Positions 50,270-59,124 of a stretch of 64,000 nt of DNA are shown piece after piece (within the stretch, counting starts at the first letter, position 1; every line of letters starts with the position of its first letter). Origin of the DNA: Streptomyces sp. 150FB. Lineage in GTDB: Bacteria > Actinomycetota > Actinomycetes > Streptomycetales > Streptomycetaceae. Under the pieces are notes generated by a model that saw nothing but the letters and a program-made list of their open reading frames with translations, was not told the origin of the DNA and did no database searches. Location: assembly GCF_000818195.1 (NCBI RefSeq), contig NZ_JTHL01000001.1, forward strand, positions 9,079,888 through 9,143,887, given 5' to 3'. Both the position numbers and the translations under genes were made by a program.

Positions 50270-51450
50270 AGACCGACGCCAGCGAACTGCGCGACCGTAC
50301 CCGCGCGTTCCTCTCCGAACACCCGCCGGCCACCACGGACCGCACCGCCTTTCTGCGCGCGCGCTTCGACGCGGGACTCGCCTGGGTGCACTACCCGGAA
50401 GGACTCGGCGGCCTCGGCGCGCCGCGCTCCCTCCAGGCCGTCGTCGACACCGAACTGGAGGAGGCGGGCGCGCCCGACAACGACCCGCGCCGGATCGGCA
50501 TCGGCCTCGGCATGGCGGCGCCGACCGTCCTGCGGTACGGCACCGAGGAGCAGAAGGCGCGCTTCCTGCGCCCGCTGTGGACCGGCGACGAGGTGTGGTG
50601 CCAGCTCTTCAGCGAGCCCGGCGCCGGATCGGACCTCGCGGCGCTCGGCACCCGCGCGGTGCCCGACGGCGACGACTGGATCGTCGACGGACAGAAGGTG
50701 TGGACGTCCAGCGCGCATGTCGCCCGCTGGGGGATCCTCATCGCACGCACCGACCCCGACCTGCCCAAACACCGGGGCATCAGCTACTTCATCTGCGACA
50801 TGACCGATCCCGGCGTGGAGGTGCGGCCGCTGCGCCAGATCACCGGCGAGGCCGAGTTCAACGAGGTCTTCCTCACCGGCGTCCGCATCCCCGACACCCA
50901 CCGCCTCGGCGAGATCGGCGAGGGATGGCGGGTCGCGCAGACCACACTCATGAACGAGCGGGTGTCCATCGGCGGCGCCCGCGTCCCCCGCGAGGGCGGC
51001 ATGATCGGGCCGGTCGCCCGGGTCTGGCGCGAGCGGCCCGAACTCCGCACCCACGACCTGCACCAGCGGCTGCTCACCCTCTGGGTGGAGGCCGAGGTGG
51101 CCAGGCTCGCCGGCGAGCGGCTGCGCCAGCAGTTGGTCGCGGGAGCGCCGGGCCCCGAAGGCAGCGGCATGAAACTCGCGTTCGCCAGGCTCAACCAGGA
51201 GATCAGCGGCCTTGAAGTCGAACTCCTCGGCGAGGACGGCCTGTTGTACTCCGACTGGACGCTGCGCCGCCCCGACCTGGTCGACTTCACCGGCCGGGAC
51301 GCCGGCTACCGCTATCTCCGCTCGAAGGGCAACTCCATCGAGGGCGGTACGAGCGAGGTGCTGCTCAACATCATCGCCGAGCGCGTGCTAGGCCTGCCCC
51401 CGGAGCCGCGCACCGACAAGGACGTCGCCTGGAAGGACCTCGCACGATGA
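50266..51450 (+). CDS. acyl-CoA dehydrogenase
   Basis: A 394-residue flavoprotein starting at a GTG that overlaps the upstream stop. QLFSEPGAGSDLAALGTRAV is the FAD-contact motif, WTSSAHVARWGILIARTD the usual domain-2 strand, and KGNSIEGGTSEVLLNIIAERVLG the C-terminal FAD/ATP-binding loop. It oxidises an acyl-CoA or a related thioester at C2-C3. Together with the next gene it forms a two-subunit-like pair common in actinobacterial steroid or fatty-acid degradation. Confidence 0.93.
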   Translation: MKTDASELRDRTRAFLSEHPPATTDRTAFLRARFDAGLAWVHYPEGLGGLGAPRSLQAVVDTELEEAGAPDNDPRRIGIGLGMAAPTVLRYGTEEQKARFLRPLWTGDEVWCQLFSEPGAGSDLAALGTRAVPDGDDWIVDGQKVWTSSAHVARWGILIARTDPDLPKHRGISYFICDMTDPGVEVRPLRQITGEAEFNEVFLTGVRIPDTHRLGEIGEGWRVAQTTLMNERVSIGGARVPREGGMIGPVARVWRERPELRTHDLHQRLLTLWVEAEVARLAGERLRQQLVAGAPGPEGSGMKLAFARLNQEISGLEVELLGEDGLLYSDWTLRRPDLVDFTGRDAGYRYLRSKGNSIEGGTSEVLLNIIAERVLGLPPEPRTDKDVAWKDLAR

Positions 51451-52610
51451 GTACCACCCCGAGCACACCGGGCACCCCGGGCATCCCGTCGACGGTGCGT
51501 GACACCTCTCCCGACCTGCTGTACACCGACACCGAGGACGACCTGCGCGCCGCCGTACGCTCGCTGCTCACCGACCGCGACGACCTGCCGGCCGCGCTCG
51601 TACGGGCCGAGTCGGGCGATCCGTACGATCCGGAGCTGTGGACCTCGCTCGCCGCCGGGATCGGCGCTGCCGGGCTCCTGGTACCCGAGCGGCTCGGCGG
51701 ACACGGCGCGAGCCACCGTGAAGTCGCGGTGGTCCTGGAGGAGTTGGGGCGGCGCGTGACGCCCGCGCCCTACCTCACCAGTTCGGTCGTGGCGACCGAG
51801 ACACTTCTCGCCTGCGACACCCGGAGCACGGATGTGGCCGGGCTGCTCACCGCGCTGGCCGGCGGCCACCGGGTCGCCGTACTGGCCCTTCCGCTGACAA
51901 CGGCCCCCGACGCGCCGCTGCCCACCGGCGCCACCACCGTCAGGGGGGTCGCCGACGCGGTGCGCGCCGACGTCCTGCTCGTACCGCGCGAGGACGGCCT
52001 GTACGCCGTGGAACTCCACACGGAGCAATCCGGTGTGACAGTCGAGCCGTTGACACCCCTCGATCTCACCCGCCCGCTGGCCGCCGTCACTGTCGAGCCG
52101 GCCGCCGGGGTCCTGATCGCGGACGCCGACACCGCACGCGAGGCCGTACGGCGCGGGCTGCTCGCCGGCGCCGGGCTGCTGGCGTCCGAACAACTCGGTC
52201 TGGCCGAATGGTGTTTGGAGGAGACCGTCCGGCACACCAAGGAACGGCACCAGTTCAACCGTCCCATCGGCTCGTTCCAGGCGCTCAAGCACCGGATGGC
52301 ACAGCTCTGGCTGGAGGTCGTCTCCGCTCGCGCCGCCGCCCGCAACGCCGCCGACGCGCTGGCCACCGGGGGCCCCGAGACCCCGCTCGCGGTGGCCGTC
52401 GCACAGGCGTACTGCGGACGCGTGGCCGTGCACGCCGCGGAGGAGTGTGTCCAGTTGCACGGCGGGATCGGGATGACGTGGGAGCACCCCGCGCACCTCT
52501 ACCTCAAGCGGGCCAAGAGCGACGCCGTGGCCTTCGGTTCGGCGGGCCGGCACAAGGAGACCATCGCCGGACTCGTCGACCTGACGGGGCCGCCCGGCCG
52601 AATGGAGTAA
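51447..52610 (+). CDS. acyl-CoA dehydrogenase, second subunit-type
   Basis: A 387-residue acyl-CoA dehydrogenase-family protein. The N-terminal half is short of the usual catalytic motif conservation, while the C-terminal half has RHQFNRPIGSFQALKHRMAQLWLEV and VQLHGGIGMTWEHPAHLYLKRAK, which are the FAD-contact and helix regions. ATG 51447 overlaps the stop of the first dehydrogenase (ATGA). Such heterotetrameric ACAD pairs process bulky side chains (steroids, aryl-CoA); here the substrate is unknown. Confidence 0.93.
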   Translation: MSTTPSTPGTPGIPSTVRDTSPDLLYTDTEDDLRAAVRSLLTDRDDLPAALVRAESGDPYDPELWTSLAAGIGAAGLLVPERLGGHGASHREVAVVLEELGRRVTPAPYLTSSVVATETLLACDTRSTDVAGLLTALAGGHRVAVLALPLTTAPDAPLPTGATTVRGVADAVRADVLLVPREDGLYAVELHTEQSGVTVEPLTPLDLTRPLAAVTVEPAAGVLIADADTAREAVRRGLLAGAGLLASEQLGLAEWCLEETVRHTKERHQFNRPIGSFQALKHRMAQLWLEVVSARAAARNAADALATGGPETPLAVAVAQAYCGRVAVHAAEECVQLHGGIGMTWEHPAHLYLKRAKSDAVAFGSAGRHKETIAGLVDLTGPPGRME

Positions 52611-52680
52611 CGCGGAACAGACCTCCTTGGAGGGGCTCTTCGCCAACACTCCTCACCGTGCCCGCCCTCTCCTGTTACAT

Positions 52681-52717
52681 CGGAGTACGTCGTGTGACGC
52701 ACACACGGCGTACTCCG
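52681..52717 (+). promoter_or_regulatory. long hairpin upstream of split gene
   Basis: CGGAGTACG (52681-52689) pairs with CGTACTCCG (52709-52717), and inside GTGTG pairs with CACAC. It is 22 bp upstream of the GTG at 52740, and could be an operator, attenuator or terminator of the preceding operon. Confidence 0.6.
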
Positions 52718-52739
52718 ACGAGCACCACGGGGGAAACAC

Positions 52740-53450
52740 GTGGCCGTACGAACGGGAACGCCGTCAGGCCCCGCGCGCGACGACGCCACGGCCGGACTGA
52801 CGGCCGTCGAGGGCGCCGCCCAGCTTTTCGAGCTGATCAGGACCGTTGTGTCGAGGCCCTTGCGCGGGGAGTTACCCGAGGCCTCGAAAGGCCGCAGTGG
52901 CATCCCGGTTGTCTGCCTGGTCGGGGACGGCGGACAGGACGCCGCCCTGGACACCTTGGACGAGGGCATCAGGATGTTCCTGCGTGACGCGCGGCCCCGG
53001 CGCGTGCCGCACGCCTTCGTCGACATGGCGACCGAGCGGCCGGCCGGCGCCTCCGACGGAGCCAATGCCGCCGACCCGTCGGCCTACGCCTCCGTGGAGG
53101 CGGTACGCGGCGTACTGGCCAGGCTCGCCCAGGAGTTGTCCGCCACCAGGAACGGCAGGGACCGGCGTATCCGATTCCGCCGCTTCGGCCTGGTCAACTG
53201 GCTGCTCCAGCAGGAACCTTTCGCGTTCGAGGACGCGGGCGAGGCCGACCTCCAGCACGACCGGATCCTGCTGCGCAAGCTGAGCGACCGGGAGATGGGC
53301 CGCCGGCGGGTCTTCGGCTGGCTGCGGAACCCGGAGAACGAGTTGGCGGTACCGGCCGAAGTCCCCTGGTGGGTCAGGCTGTTGGGACTGCATGTGCTTC
53401 CGGTGATCTGGTTCCGGCTCTGGCGCGGGGTGGGCGGTGAGTACCGGTGA
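52740..53450 (+). CDS. N-terminal half of a substrate-binding-like membrane protein, split by an in-frame TGA
   Basis: 236 residues, ending with VRLLGLHVLPVIWFRLWRGVGGEYR at a TGA. The reading frame continues without a shift into the next gene (LLRQPYLAPRDPGTLMGFADRL), and similar large Streptomyces proteins, from memory, have a Trp at this point (YRW-LRQP-LAP). So TGG appears to have become TGA. The protein is mostly cytoplasmic with a short hydrophobic segment near the end; it begins at a GTG after GGGGGAAACAC. Function unknown; it may be a single gene in other strains. Confidence 0.7.
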   Translation: MAVRTGTPSGPARDDATAGLTAVEGAAQLFELIRTVVSRPLRGELPEASKGRSGIPVVCLVGDGGQDAALDTLDEGIRMFLRDARPRRVPHAFVDMATERPAGASDGANAADPSAYASVEAVRGVLARLAQELSATRNGRDRRIRFRRFGLVNWLLQQEPFAFEDAGEADLQHDRILLRKLSDREMGRRRVFGWLRNPENELAVPAEVPWWVRLLGLHVLPVIWFRLWRGVGGEYR

Positions 53451-53495
53451 CTGCTGCGCCAGCCCTATCTGGCGCCCCGCGACCCCGGCACCCTC

Positions 53496-55574
53496 ATGGG
53501 GTTCGCCGACCGGCTGACCAAACCGCACAACGGGGAGGAGGACCGGGAGCAGCTCCGCAAGCTGATGGTCAACGCCTTTCTGGAGGACCTGCGGGTCGCG
53601 TACCGCCGCAGGTTCTGGCGACCGCGCGGGGCACGCCGCACCACGTACTGCGTGGCGTTCCTGCGCGGTGTGGGCGACACCGACTGCGGCTACATGACGC
53701 TCCGTTCGATCATCGACGTCCGCAACGAGACAGGTGCTTTCGACCCGTTGGTGGTCGTCACCAGCGGCACCCGGGGCGCGGCGCTGGCCGCGGGCATGTA
53801 CGGGGAGTGGGACGACCAGGGCCCCGCGAGGCCGGGCCCCGACCGGTACCCGTCCTGGAAGGACGACTTCCTGCACGCCGGACGGGAGCGCACCCGCACC
53901 ACCTGGTATCTGCCGCTCGCCGTGACGGCGAGGACCGGCGCTGAGGTCGTGCCCGGCGCCCGGAGGTCCCGGGACCGGCTCGACAGGCTCCGGCCGATCG
54001 AGGCGGCGGCCCCGGCGTGGTGGGCCAGGCGCTGGGTGTCGGTCACAGTCGTGTGCCTGATGGTGGCGGCACTCGCCGGCACCGCCGGCTGGGGGGTCGG
54101 GGAGCGGGCCCGGTGGACCGCGGATCACTGCGGACTGAGTCCGGCCGAGGCGGACGCGGCGACGCTCCTGACGGCGCGGGGCGGGCAGTGTGTCGGAGTG
54201 GCACCGAACGGGTTCGCCTTCGGGACCGAGGACCCGTCGCTGAAGGCGGTGCTGAGCAAAATCGCGGGACTCAACCGCGCCGCCGAGGCCGCGAACCGGG
54301 AACACGGCAGACGCCCGCTGATCACGCTCGTACATCTGTCGGCGCTGCTGAGCAGCGCCGGACGGTCGCCCGTTGACCTCGCCTACTCGCGGGAGGCGTT
54401 GCAGGGCGCGGCGATCGCCCAGAAACGCCAGTTGGACAAGCACGGCGAGACCGACCCCGTCCTGCGGATCTTCCCGGCCAACGCGGGCACCGACATGCGC
54501 TACGGCAAGCAGGTCGTGGACATCCTGGAAAGGATGCGGAAGGACGACCCGACGATCGTCGGCGTCACCGGGATCGACCAGAGCAGGCGGGAAACGGTCG
54601 ACACCATAAGGAAGTTGACCCGCGTCGGGCTGCCGATGATGGGGACCATCACATCGGCGGACTCCCTCACAGACGTCTCCGCCCTGTACTTTCAGGTCTC
54701 CCCGCAGAACCGGCGGGAGGCATCGGTCGCCGCAGCGTACGCCGACGCACACCGCGCACGGCTCGGCATCGAGAAGAAGATCCGCACCGTCTACTCGGCC
54801 GACGCGGCCGACTCGTACAGCGGCAACCTGAACGCCGACATCGGGAACGCGTTCCGGAAGAAGGGCTTCGAGGTCGAGCAACAGGCCTACACCCTGCCGA
54901 ATCCGGCGCCGGGGTCGCAGGGCCATCCGGCTCTGCGCGTGGTGGGGGAGAGGAGCTGCGACTACCCCGGCCTCGTCTTCTTCGCCGGTCGCTCCGAGCA
55001 CTTCGAGCAGCTCCTCGAAGGCGTCAACCAGGCGTGCCGCTCCCATCCGCCGGTGATTCTCGGCGGGGACGACGTCGCCCGCCTCGTCGCCGACCCGGGG
55101 CGCAGCGGCCGATTCCCCGCCCTCGACTACGACTTCCTGGACTTCACCCTCGAATCGGCGTCCTGCGAAGGTGAGAGCGACCTCTACACCGGCATGCGGG
55201 AGCTGTTCCACGAGGAATGCGTGCTCGTCAAGGACTCCTCCCTCGACGGACACGCCTCGCTGGCCTTCGACGCCGTCAACCTCTTCGTCAAGGCGGTGGG
55301 CCGTCTCCAGGACTCGGCGCCCGGCCTGCCGCTGAGCGCCACCGCCGTGTGGCACGGCCTGAGCGGCATCCACGGCGACGCCGCGCTGGACGGCGAGAGC
55401 GGCAGGATCGACTTCGGCGGCCAGGTCGACCAGCAGGTTCCGCTGGACAAGCTCATCACGGTGCAGCACGTCGAGGGAGCGGCCAGACCGGAGCAGGTGG
55501 GCCTCTGCGGACGGTACGGGGACCGCGAGCAGGACCTGTGGTGTCCGGCGCTCCGGATCGCGCCCCGGAAATGA
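53496..55574 (+). CDS. C-terminal part of a substrate-binding-like membrane protein
   Basis: 692 residues in the same frame as 52740-53450, after a stop and 15 codons. An N-terminal soluble region, one transmembrane helix near residue 180 (VTVVCLMVAALAGTAGWGVG), then a periplasmic-binding-protein-like outer domain (type 1 fold; for example VDILERMRKDDPTIVGVTGIDQSRRE and YADAHRARLGIEKKIRTVYSAD). This fits a one-span sensor or receptor for amino-acid-like ligands. No good ribosome site lies before the ATG at 53496, supporting the view that it is the rest of one broken gene. Confidence 0.7.
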   Translation: MGFADRLTKPHNGEEDREQLRKLMVNAFLEDLRVAYRRRFWRPRGARRTTYCVAFLRGVGDTDCGYMTLRSIIDVRNETGAFDPLVVVTSGTRGAALAAGMYGEWDDQGPARPGPDRYPSWKDDFLHAGRERTRTTWYLPLAVTARTGAEVVPGARRSRDRLDRLRPIEAAAPAWWARRWVSVTVVCLMVAALAGTAGWGVGERARWTADHCGLSPAEADAATLLTARGGQCVGVAPNGFAFGTEDPSLKAVLSKIAGLNRAAEAANREHGRRPLITLVHLSALLSSAGRSPVDLAYSREALQGAAIAQKRQLDKHGETDPVLRIFPANAGTDMRYGKQVVDILERMRKDDPTIVGVTGIDQSRRETVDTIRKLTRVGLPMMGTITSADSLTDVSALYFQVSPQNRREASVAAAYADAHRARLGIEKKIRTVYSADAADSYSGNLNADIGNAFRKKGFEVEQQAYTLPNPAPGSQGHPALRVVGERSCDYPGLVFFAGRSEHFEQLLEGVNQACRSHPPVILGGDDVARLVADPGRSGRFPALDYDFLDFTLESASCEGESDLYTGMRELFHEECVLVKDSSLDGHASLAFDAVNLFVKAVGRLQDSAPGLPLSATAVWHGLSGIHGDAALDGESGRIDFGGQVDQQVPLDKLITVQHVEGAARPEQVGLCGRYGDREQDLWCPALRIAPRK

Positions 55575-55689
55575 GGCCCGGCGAACAATCACCCGTACGG
55601 CGGGCCTGCCGGTCGGCCGTCCGGCCTCCGACCTCCGCCACACTGGCGGCCGAATGCCGCATATCGTCGTGCGGCCGAGGAGGTTGTCG

Positions 55690-55884
55690 ATGGCCATTTC
55701 GATCTCACTGGTGCTGCTTCTCGTGGTCCTCGCCGTGATCTTTCTGCGCAACGGCGGACTGAAGCTCTCACACGCGGTGGTCTGTGTCCTGCTGGGGTTC
55801 TTCCTCGCGGGGTCGAGCATGGCTCCGACCATCGCCGACGGGATCTCCACCACGGCGGGGCTGGTGAGCAGCGTCAGACCGTAG
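55690..55884 (+). CDS. small membrane protein
   Basis: 64 residues with two hydrophobic helices: ISISLVLLLVVLAVIFLRNGG, then LSHAVVCVLLGFFLAGSSMAP. The ATG at 55690 has GAGGAGG 6 nt upstream; the start at 55654 lacks one. Similar short proteins occur in many Streptomyces, some near plasmid-transfer (Spd-like) genes; function unknown. Confidence 0.75.
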   Translation: MAISISLVLLLVVLAVIFLRNGGLKLSHAVVCVLLGFFLAGSSMAPTIADGISTTAGLVSSVRP

Positions 55885-55889
55885 AGCGA

Positions 55890-55906
55890 GCGGCACCGCG
55901 TGCCGC
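55890..55906. terminator. short hairpin between convergent genes
   Basis: GCGGCAC (55890-55896) and GTGCCGC (55900-55906), a perfect 7-bp stem with a 3-nt loop, in the 26-bp gap between the membrane protein and DUF779 genes. Confidence 0.6.
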
Positions 55907-55910
55907 GCTG

Positions 55911-56324
55911 TCACGTGCCGACCAGCCGCGAGCGGATCAGGAACCGCACCCCCTCGGGAGCCTCCAGGGAGAAGCCGCTGCCGCGCCCCTCCACGACGTC
56001 GACGATCAGCCGGGTGTGACTCCACACCTCGTACTGGCTGACGGACATCCAGAAGGGGACCGGCTCGGCGACTCCCTCGACCTCCAGGGACTGGAGCAGC
56101 ACGTCGGAGTTGCCCGTACGGAACTCACCGGCCGGGAAGCACATGGGCGCGCTGCCGTCGCAGCAGCCGCCCGACTGATGGAACATCAGGGGCCCGTGGT
56201 CCGCCCGCAGCCGCCGGATCAGATCGGCGGCTGCGGGCGTGATCTCCACCCGGGCGGCCTGCCCGTCCGTCGCCGGTGCGCCGCCGATGTGGTCCTGCTG
56301 GTTCCGCGCCTCGTGTCGGTTCAT
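55911..56324 (-). CDS. DUF779 family protein
   Basis: A 137-residue protein of the DUF779 family, with a Cys-rich centre (FHQSGGCCDGSAPMCFPAGEF) that may bind metal. The ATG at 56324 has GGAGGG 6 nt upstream. Such genes usually accompany an aldehyde dehydrogenase of the acetaldehyde type, which is absent here, so the partner is missing or elsewhere. It is 170 bp downstream of an AraC gene in the same direction, which might control it. Confidence 0.85.
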   Translation of the reverse strand: MNRHEARNQQDHIGGAPATDGQAARVEITPAAADLIRRLRADHGPLMFHQSGGCCDGSAPMCFPAGEFRTGNSDVLLQSLEVEGVAEPVPFWMSVSQYEVWSHTRLIVDVVEGRGSGFSLEAPEGVRFLIRSRLVGT

Positions 56325-56441
56325 GTGCCAGCCCTCCACCGGTCCGGTCCATCGCCACCGGGCCACACTGATGTGGTGGCCGAGTCAACCCGCTTCGACG
56401 TTGCGGGCACGTTGCACGGCTGCGGCGCGTCCACCGGGTCC

Positions 56442-56486
56442 GGCTGGTCCGGCTGGTCCGGCTGGTCAGGCTGGTCCGGCTGGTCA
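56442..56486 (+). repeat. five-copy 9-bp tandem repeat
   Basis: GGCTGGTCC occurs five times head to tail (56442-56486), copies 3 and 5 ending in A. It lies just after the AraC stop codon on the minus strand, in the gap before DUF779. Confidence 0.9.
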
Positions 56487-56493
56487 GGCGGGC

Positions 56494-57474
56494 CTACGCC
56501 GAGGCGGCGCTGAGCGCGCGGTGCCGGTAATCCCTGGGCGGTACGTCGTAAGCGGCCCGGAACGCACGTGTGAAGGTGGCGTGGTCGTGGAAGCCGCAGC
56601 GGGCCGCGATCCGGTGGACGGGCACGATCAGCAGCGCCGGGTCGGTGAGGTCGCGTCGTGCCTGTTCCAGCCGCAGGCCCCGGATCCAGGCCGAGACGGT
56701 GGTTCCGCGAGCCCGGAACAGCCGGTGCAGATAGCTGACGGAGATGTGGTGTGCGGCGGCGATCGCCCCCGGGGAGAGCTGAGGGTCGTGCAGGTGCTGC
56801 CGGACGAACGCCTCGACGCGCAGGACAAGGGCGTGTTGCCGGGAGTCGTCGGGCACCCGGTCCCCGGCGTCGAGGTGATGGGCGAGCACCGCGGTCAGCA
56901 GGTCGAGGGCCACCGTGCCGAGCCGGGGCACATCGGCGGGCCGGTAGCCGGCGGAGTCCGTCGTCAGACTGGTCAGGAACTGGACGAGCAGCGCTCCCAT
57001 GCCCTCCCGCCCGGACAGCGGAACCGCGACCAGCCGGTCGGTGTCGTCCATCGACATCGCCAGCAGCGCCCGGGGTACGTGGGCGCGTACGAGCGTGGTC
57101 GTCCCGCGGCCCCCGGCGATGTCGAGGCTGAACGGCCGCGAGCTGTCGTAGAACGCGAAGTCCCCGGCGCGCAGGGCCGTTTCGCGGCCGGCCTGAGTCA
57201 CTCCCAGCTCGCCGCGCAGAGCGAACACGAGGGAGTACAGCTCCGGGTCGGCCGCCCGTACCAGCTTCGGCGTCCGCCGCACGTCGGAGGACGAACATGT
57301 CAGCTCGACGACGTTCACGGCCGCGAGGTCCAGCGCCCGCGCCGTCGCGCGGAAGTCCGCCGGATCGTCGCTCAGCACCCGCATCGGATGCACGCTGCCG
57401 ACCTGGAACTCGTCGAAGCGGGCGAGCCGTTCGGCGGGCGGCAGGTCGTCACTCCGGAACACCGTCTTGATCAT
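56494..57474 (-). CDS. AraC family transcriptional regulator
   Basis: A 326-residue regulator. The N-terminal half is an AraC-like ligand-binding (cupin-type, AraC_binding_2) domain; the C-terminal 100 residues contain two helix-turn-helix motifs (LSPGAIAAAHHISVSYLHRLFRARGTTVSAWIRGLRLEQARRDL and AARCGFHDHATFTRAFRAAYDVPPRDYR). ATG 57474 follows GGAGGAAAA; the GTG at 57504 is less likely. It is divergent from the carbohydrate ABC operon and upstream of DUF779. Confidence 0.92.
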   Translation of the reverse strand: MIKTVFRSDDLPPAERLARFDEFQVGSVHPMRVLSDDPADFRATARALDLAAVNVVELTCSSSDVRRTPKLVRAADPELYSLVFALRGELGVTQAGRETALRAGDFAFYDSSRPFSLDIAGGRGTTTLVRAHVPRALLAMSMDDTDRLVAVPLSGREGMGALLVQFLTSLTTDSAGYRPADVPRLGTVALDLLTAVLAHHLDAGDRVPDDSRQHALVLRVEAFVRQHLHDPQLSPGAIAAAHHISVSYLHRLFRARGTTVSAWIRGLRLEQARRDLTDPALLIVPVHRIAARCGFHDHATFTRAFRAAYDVPPRDYRHRALSAASA

Positions 57475-57720
57475 TCGCTTTTCCTCCGTGGCCACGGTAG
57501 CCACATCGGACGTCCCCGGACAGGGCGGGCCCGGTCGTTTTCGGTCACCACGATGCCGACGGCCCGAGAGGGGCGAACGCGGTGCCGGGACCCGTACCCC
57601 GAGCCCCTGTCCTTACCGCATCCGTGTAACTGTGATGTGAATGTTAGGACAACCGGTCTTTACGTCATTGGGGCCACGTGTAAACCTTCCGGCACGATCC
57701 TCAGCGCAGGGAGGCGCCGA
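57475..57720. promoter_or_regulatory. divergent region before the carbohydrate ABC operon
   Basis: 246 bp. A GTTaggacAAC element lies near 57640-57652 within an AT-richer stretch (TGTGATGTGAATGTTAGGAC), and could be a sugar-regulator operator. No certain promoter was assigned. The binding-protein gene has GGAGG about 11 nt before its ATG. Confidence 0.4.
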
Positions 57721-59124
57721 ATGGCAGTCATCGCGCGGCGGACCACGTTGACAGCGGCCCTGCTCGGGGCCGGTTCAGTGGCTCTCGCCGGGTGCGGGAG
57801 CCCGCTCGATCCGACCCGGAACGACGGCGGGGACGGGGAGAAGCTACTCACCGTCGCGAGCAACGCCGTCTCCGGGGGAAAGAACGCCGACGAGGCGGAC
57901 TGGATCACCGACTGGGTGATCCCCCGGTTCGTGGCGGAGCAGCGGGCCAAGGGCGTACACGTACGGGTGGAGTTCGCGCCCAGCGGCGTCGACGACGAGC
58001 AGTACAAGACAAAGCTCGCGCTCGACCTCAAGGCACAGGCCGGGCCCGACATCATGTCGATCGACGGCATCTGCGTCGGCGAGTTCGCACAGGCCCGCTA
58101 CATCAAACCGCTGCGTAACGTGGTCGGTTCGCGGGCGGCGGCCTGGGACGGCTGGAAGCAGATCAACGCACGGGTACGCAACCTCGCCTTCTTCGAGGGG
58201 GAGTTGTACGGCATCCCGGCCGGCACCGACGCGCGCGTGCTCTTCTACAGCAAGCCGCTCTTCCGCAAGGCAGGGCTGCCCGCCGACTGGACGCCGCGTG
58301 GCTGGCAGGACATCCTCGACGCCGCCCGCCGCCTCAAGCGGATCGACGGAGTCACGCCCCTGCAGATCAACGCCGGTACGCCGATGGGCGAGGCCACCAC
58401 CATGCAGGGCATCCTGCCGCTGCTCGCCGGGGCAGGCGGCCAGGTCAGCAAGGGCGACCTCTGGTACGGCGACACCCCGGAGCTGCGCGCCGTGCTCGGC
58501 TTCTACCGGGACATCTACCACGGGGGACTCGGCGACCCTAAGCTCCAGCAGGAGGTGAAGGGGCGGGACAGGTCCTTCGAGCAGTTCTCCGAAGGACGGC
58601 TCGGGATCATCGGCGAGAGCGACTACCTCTGGCGGGACGTCGTCGCACCGAAGACCGGGCTCACACCGATGAAGAACCGTGACACCGAGGTCGGATACAC
58701 ACTCTTCCCCGCCCGGGCGCCCGGCGAGGGCATCGAGGGCAGGGACCACGTCAGTCTCTCCGGCGGCGCGGTGCATGTGCTCAACCCCCATACCCGGTAC
58801 CCCCGGGAGGCGTTCGAGCTGCTCACGTCCCTGCACTCGGCGGCGGCGCTGCGCGCCAGGCTCGGCCAGAACGCGATGATCACCGAGCGGGACGATGTGA
58901 ACGCCACCGTGCTCCACAACGACCCCATGCTGACCTTCGCCGCCACCAAGGCGCTGCCGGTCACCACCTTCCGCCCGCCGCTCGCCGCCTACCCCGAGGT
59001 CTCCCTCGCCCTTCAGGAGGCCACCGCCCAAGTGGTCTCGGGAACGGACCCGAAGCAGGCTGCCGCCGCATACCGCAAGCAGTTGGAGGAGGTTCTCGGT
59101 GGCAACGACCACATCGTCCGCTGA
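57721..59124 (+). CDS. carbohydrate ABC transporter substrate-binding lipoprotein
   Basis: A 467-residue extracellular solute-binding protein of the sugar type. A signal peptide with lipobox LAGC (lipid Cys near 25) is followed by the two-lobe fold with FFEGELYGIPAGTDARVLFYSKPLF (about 157-182). It delivers an oligosaccharide to the following permeases. The regulator gene lies divergently. It ends 26 nt into the next gene, so they are cotranslated. Confidence 0.92.
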   Translation: MAVIARRTTLTAALLGAGSVALAGCGSPLDPTRNDGGDGEKLLTVASNAVSGGKNADEADWITDWVIPRFVAEQRAKGVHVRVEFAPSGVDDEQYKTKLALDLKAQAGPDIMSIDGICVGEFAQARYIKPLRNVVGSRAAAWDGWKQINARVRNLAFFEGELYGIPAGTDARVLFYSKPLFRKAGLPADWTPRGWQDILDAARRLKRIDGVTPLQINAGTPMGEATTMQGILPLLAGAGGQVSKGDLWYGDTPELRAVLGFYRDIYHGGLGDPKLQQEVKGRDRSFEQFSEGRLGIIGESDYLWRDVVAPKTGLTPMKNRDTEVGYTLFPARAPGEGIEGRDHVSLSGGAVHVLNPHTRYPREAFELLTSLHSAAALRARLGQNAMITERDDVNATVLHNDPMLTFAATKALPVTTFRPPLAAYPEVSLALQEATAQVVSGTDPKQAAAAYRKQLEEVLGGNDHIVR

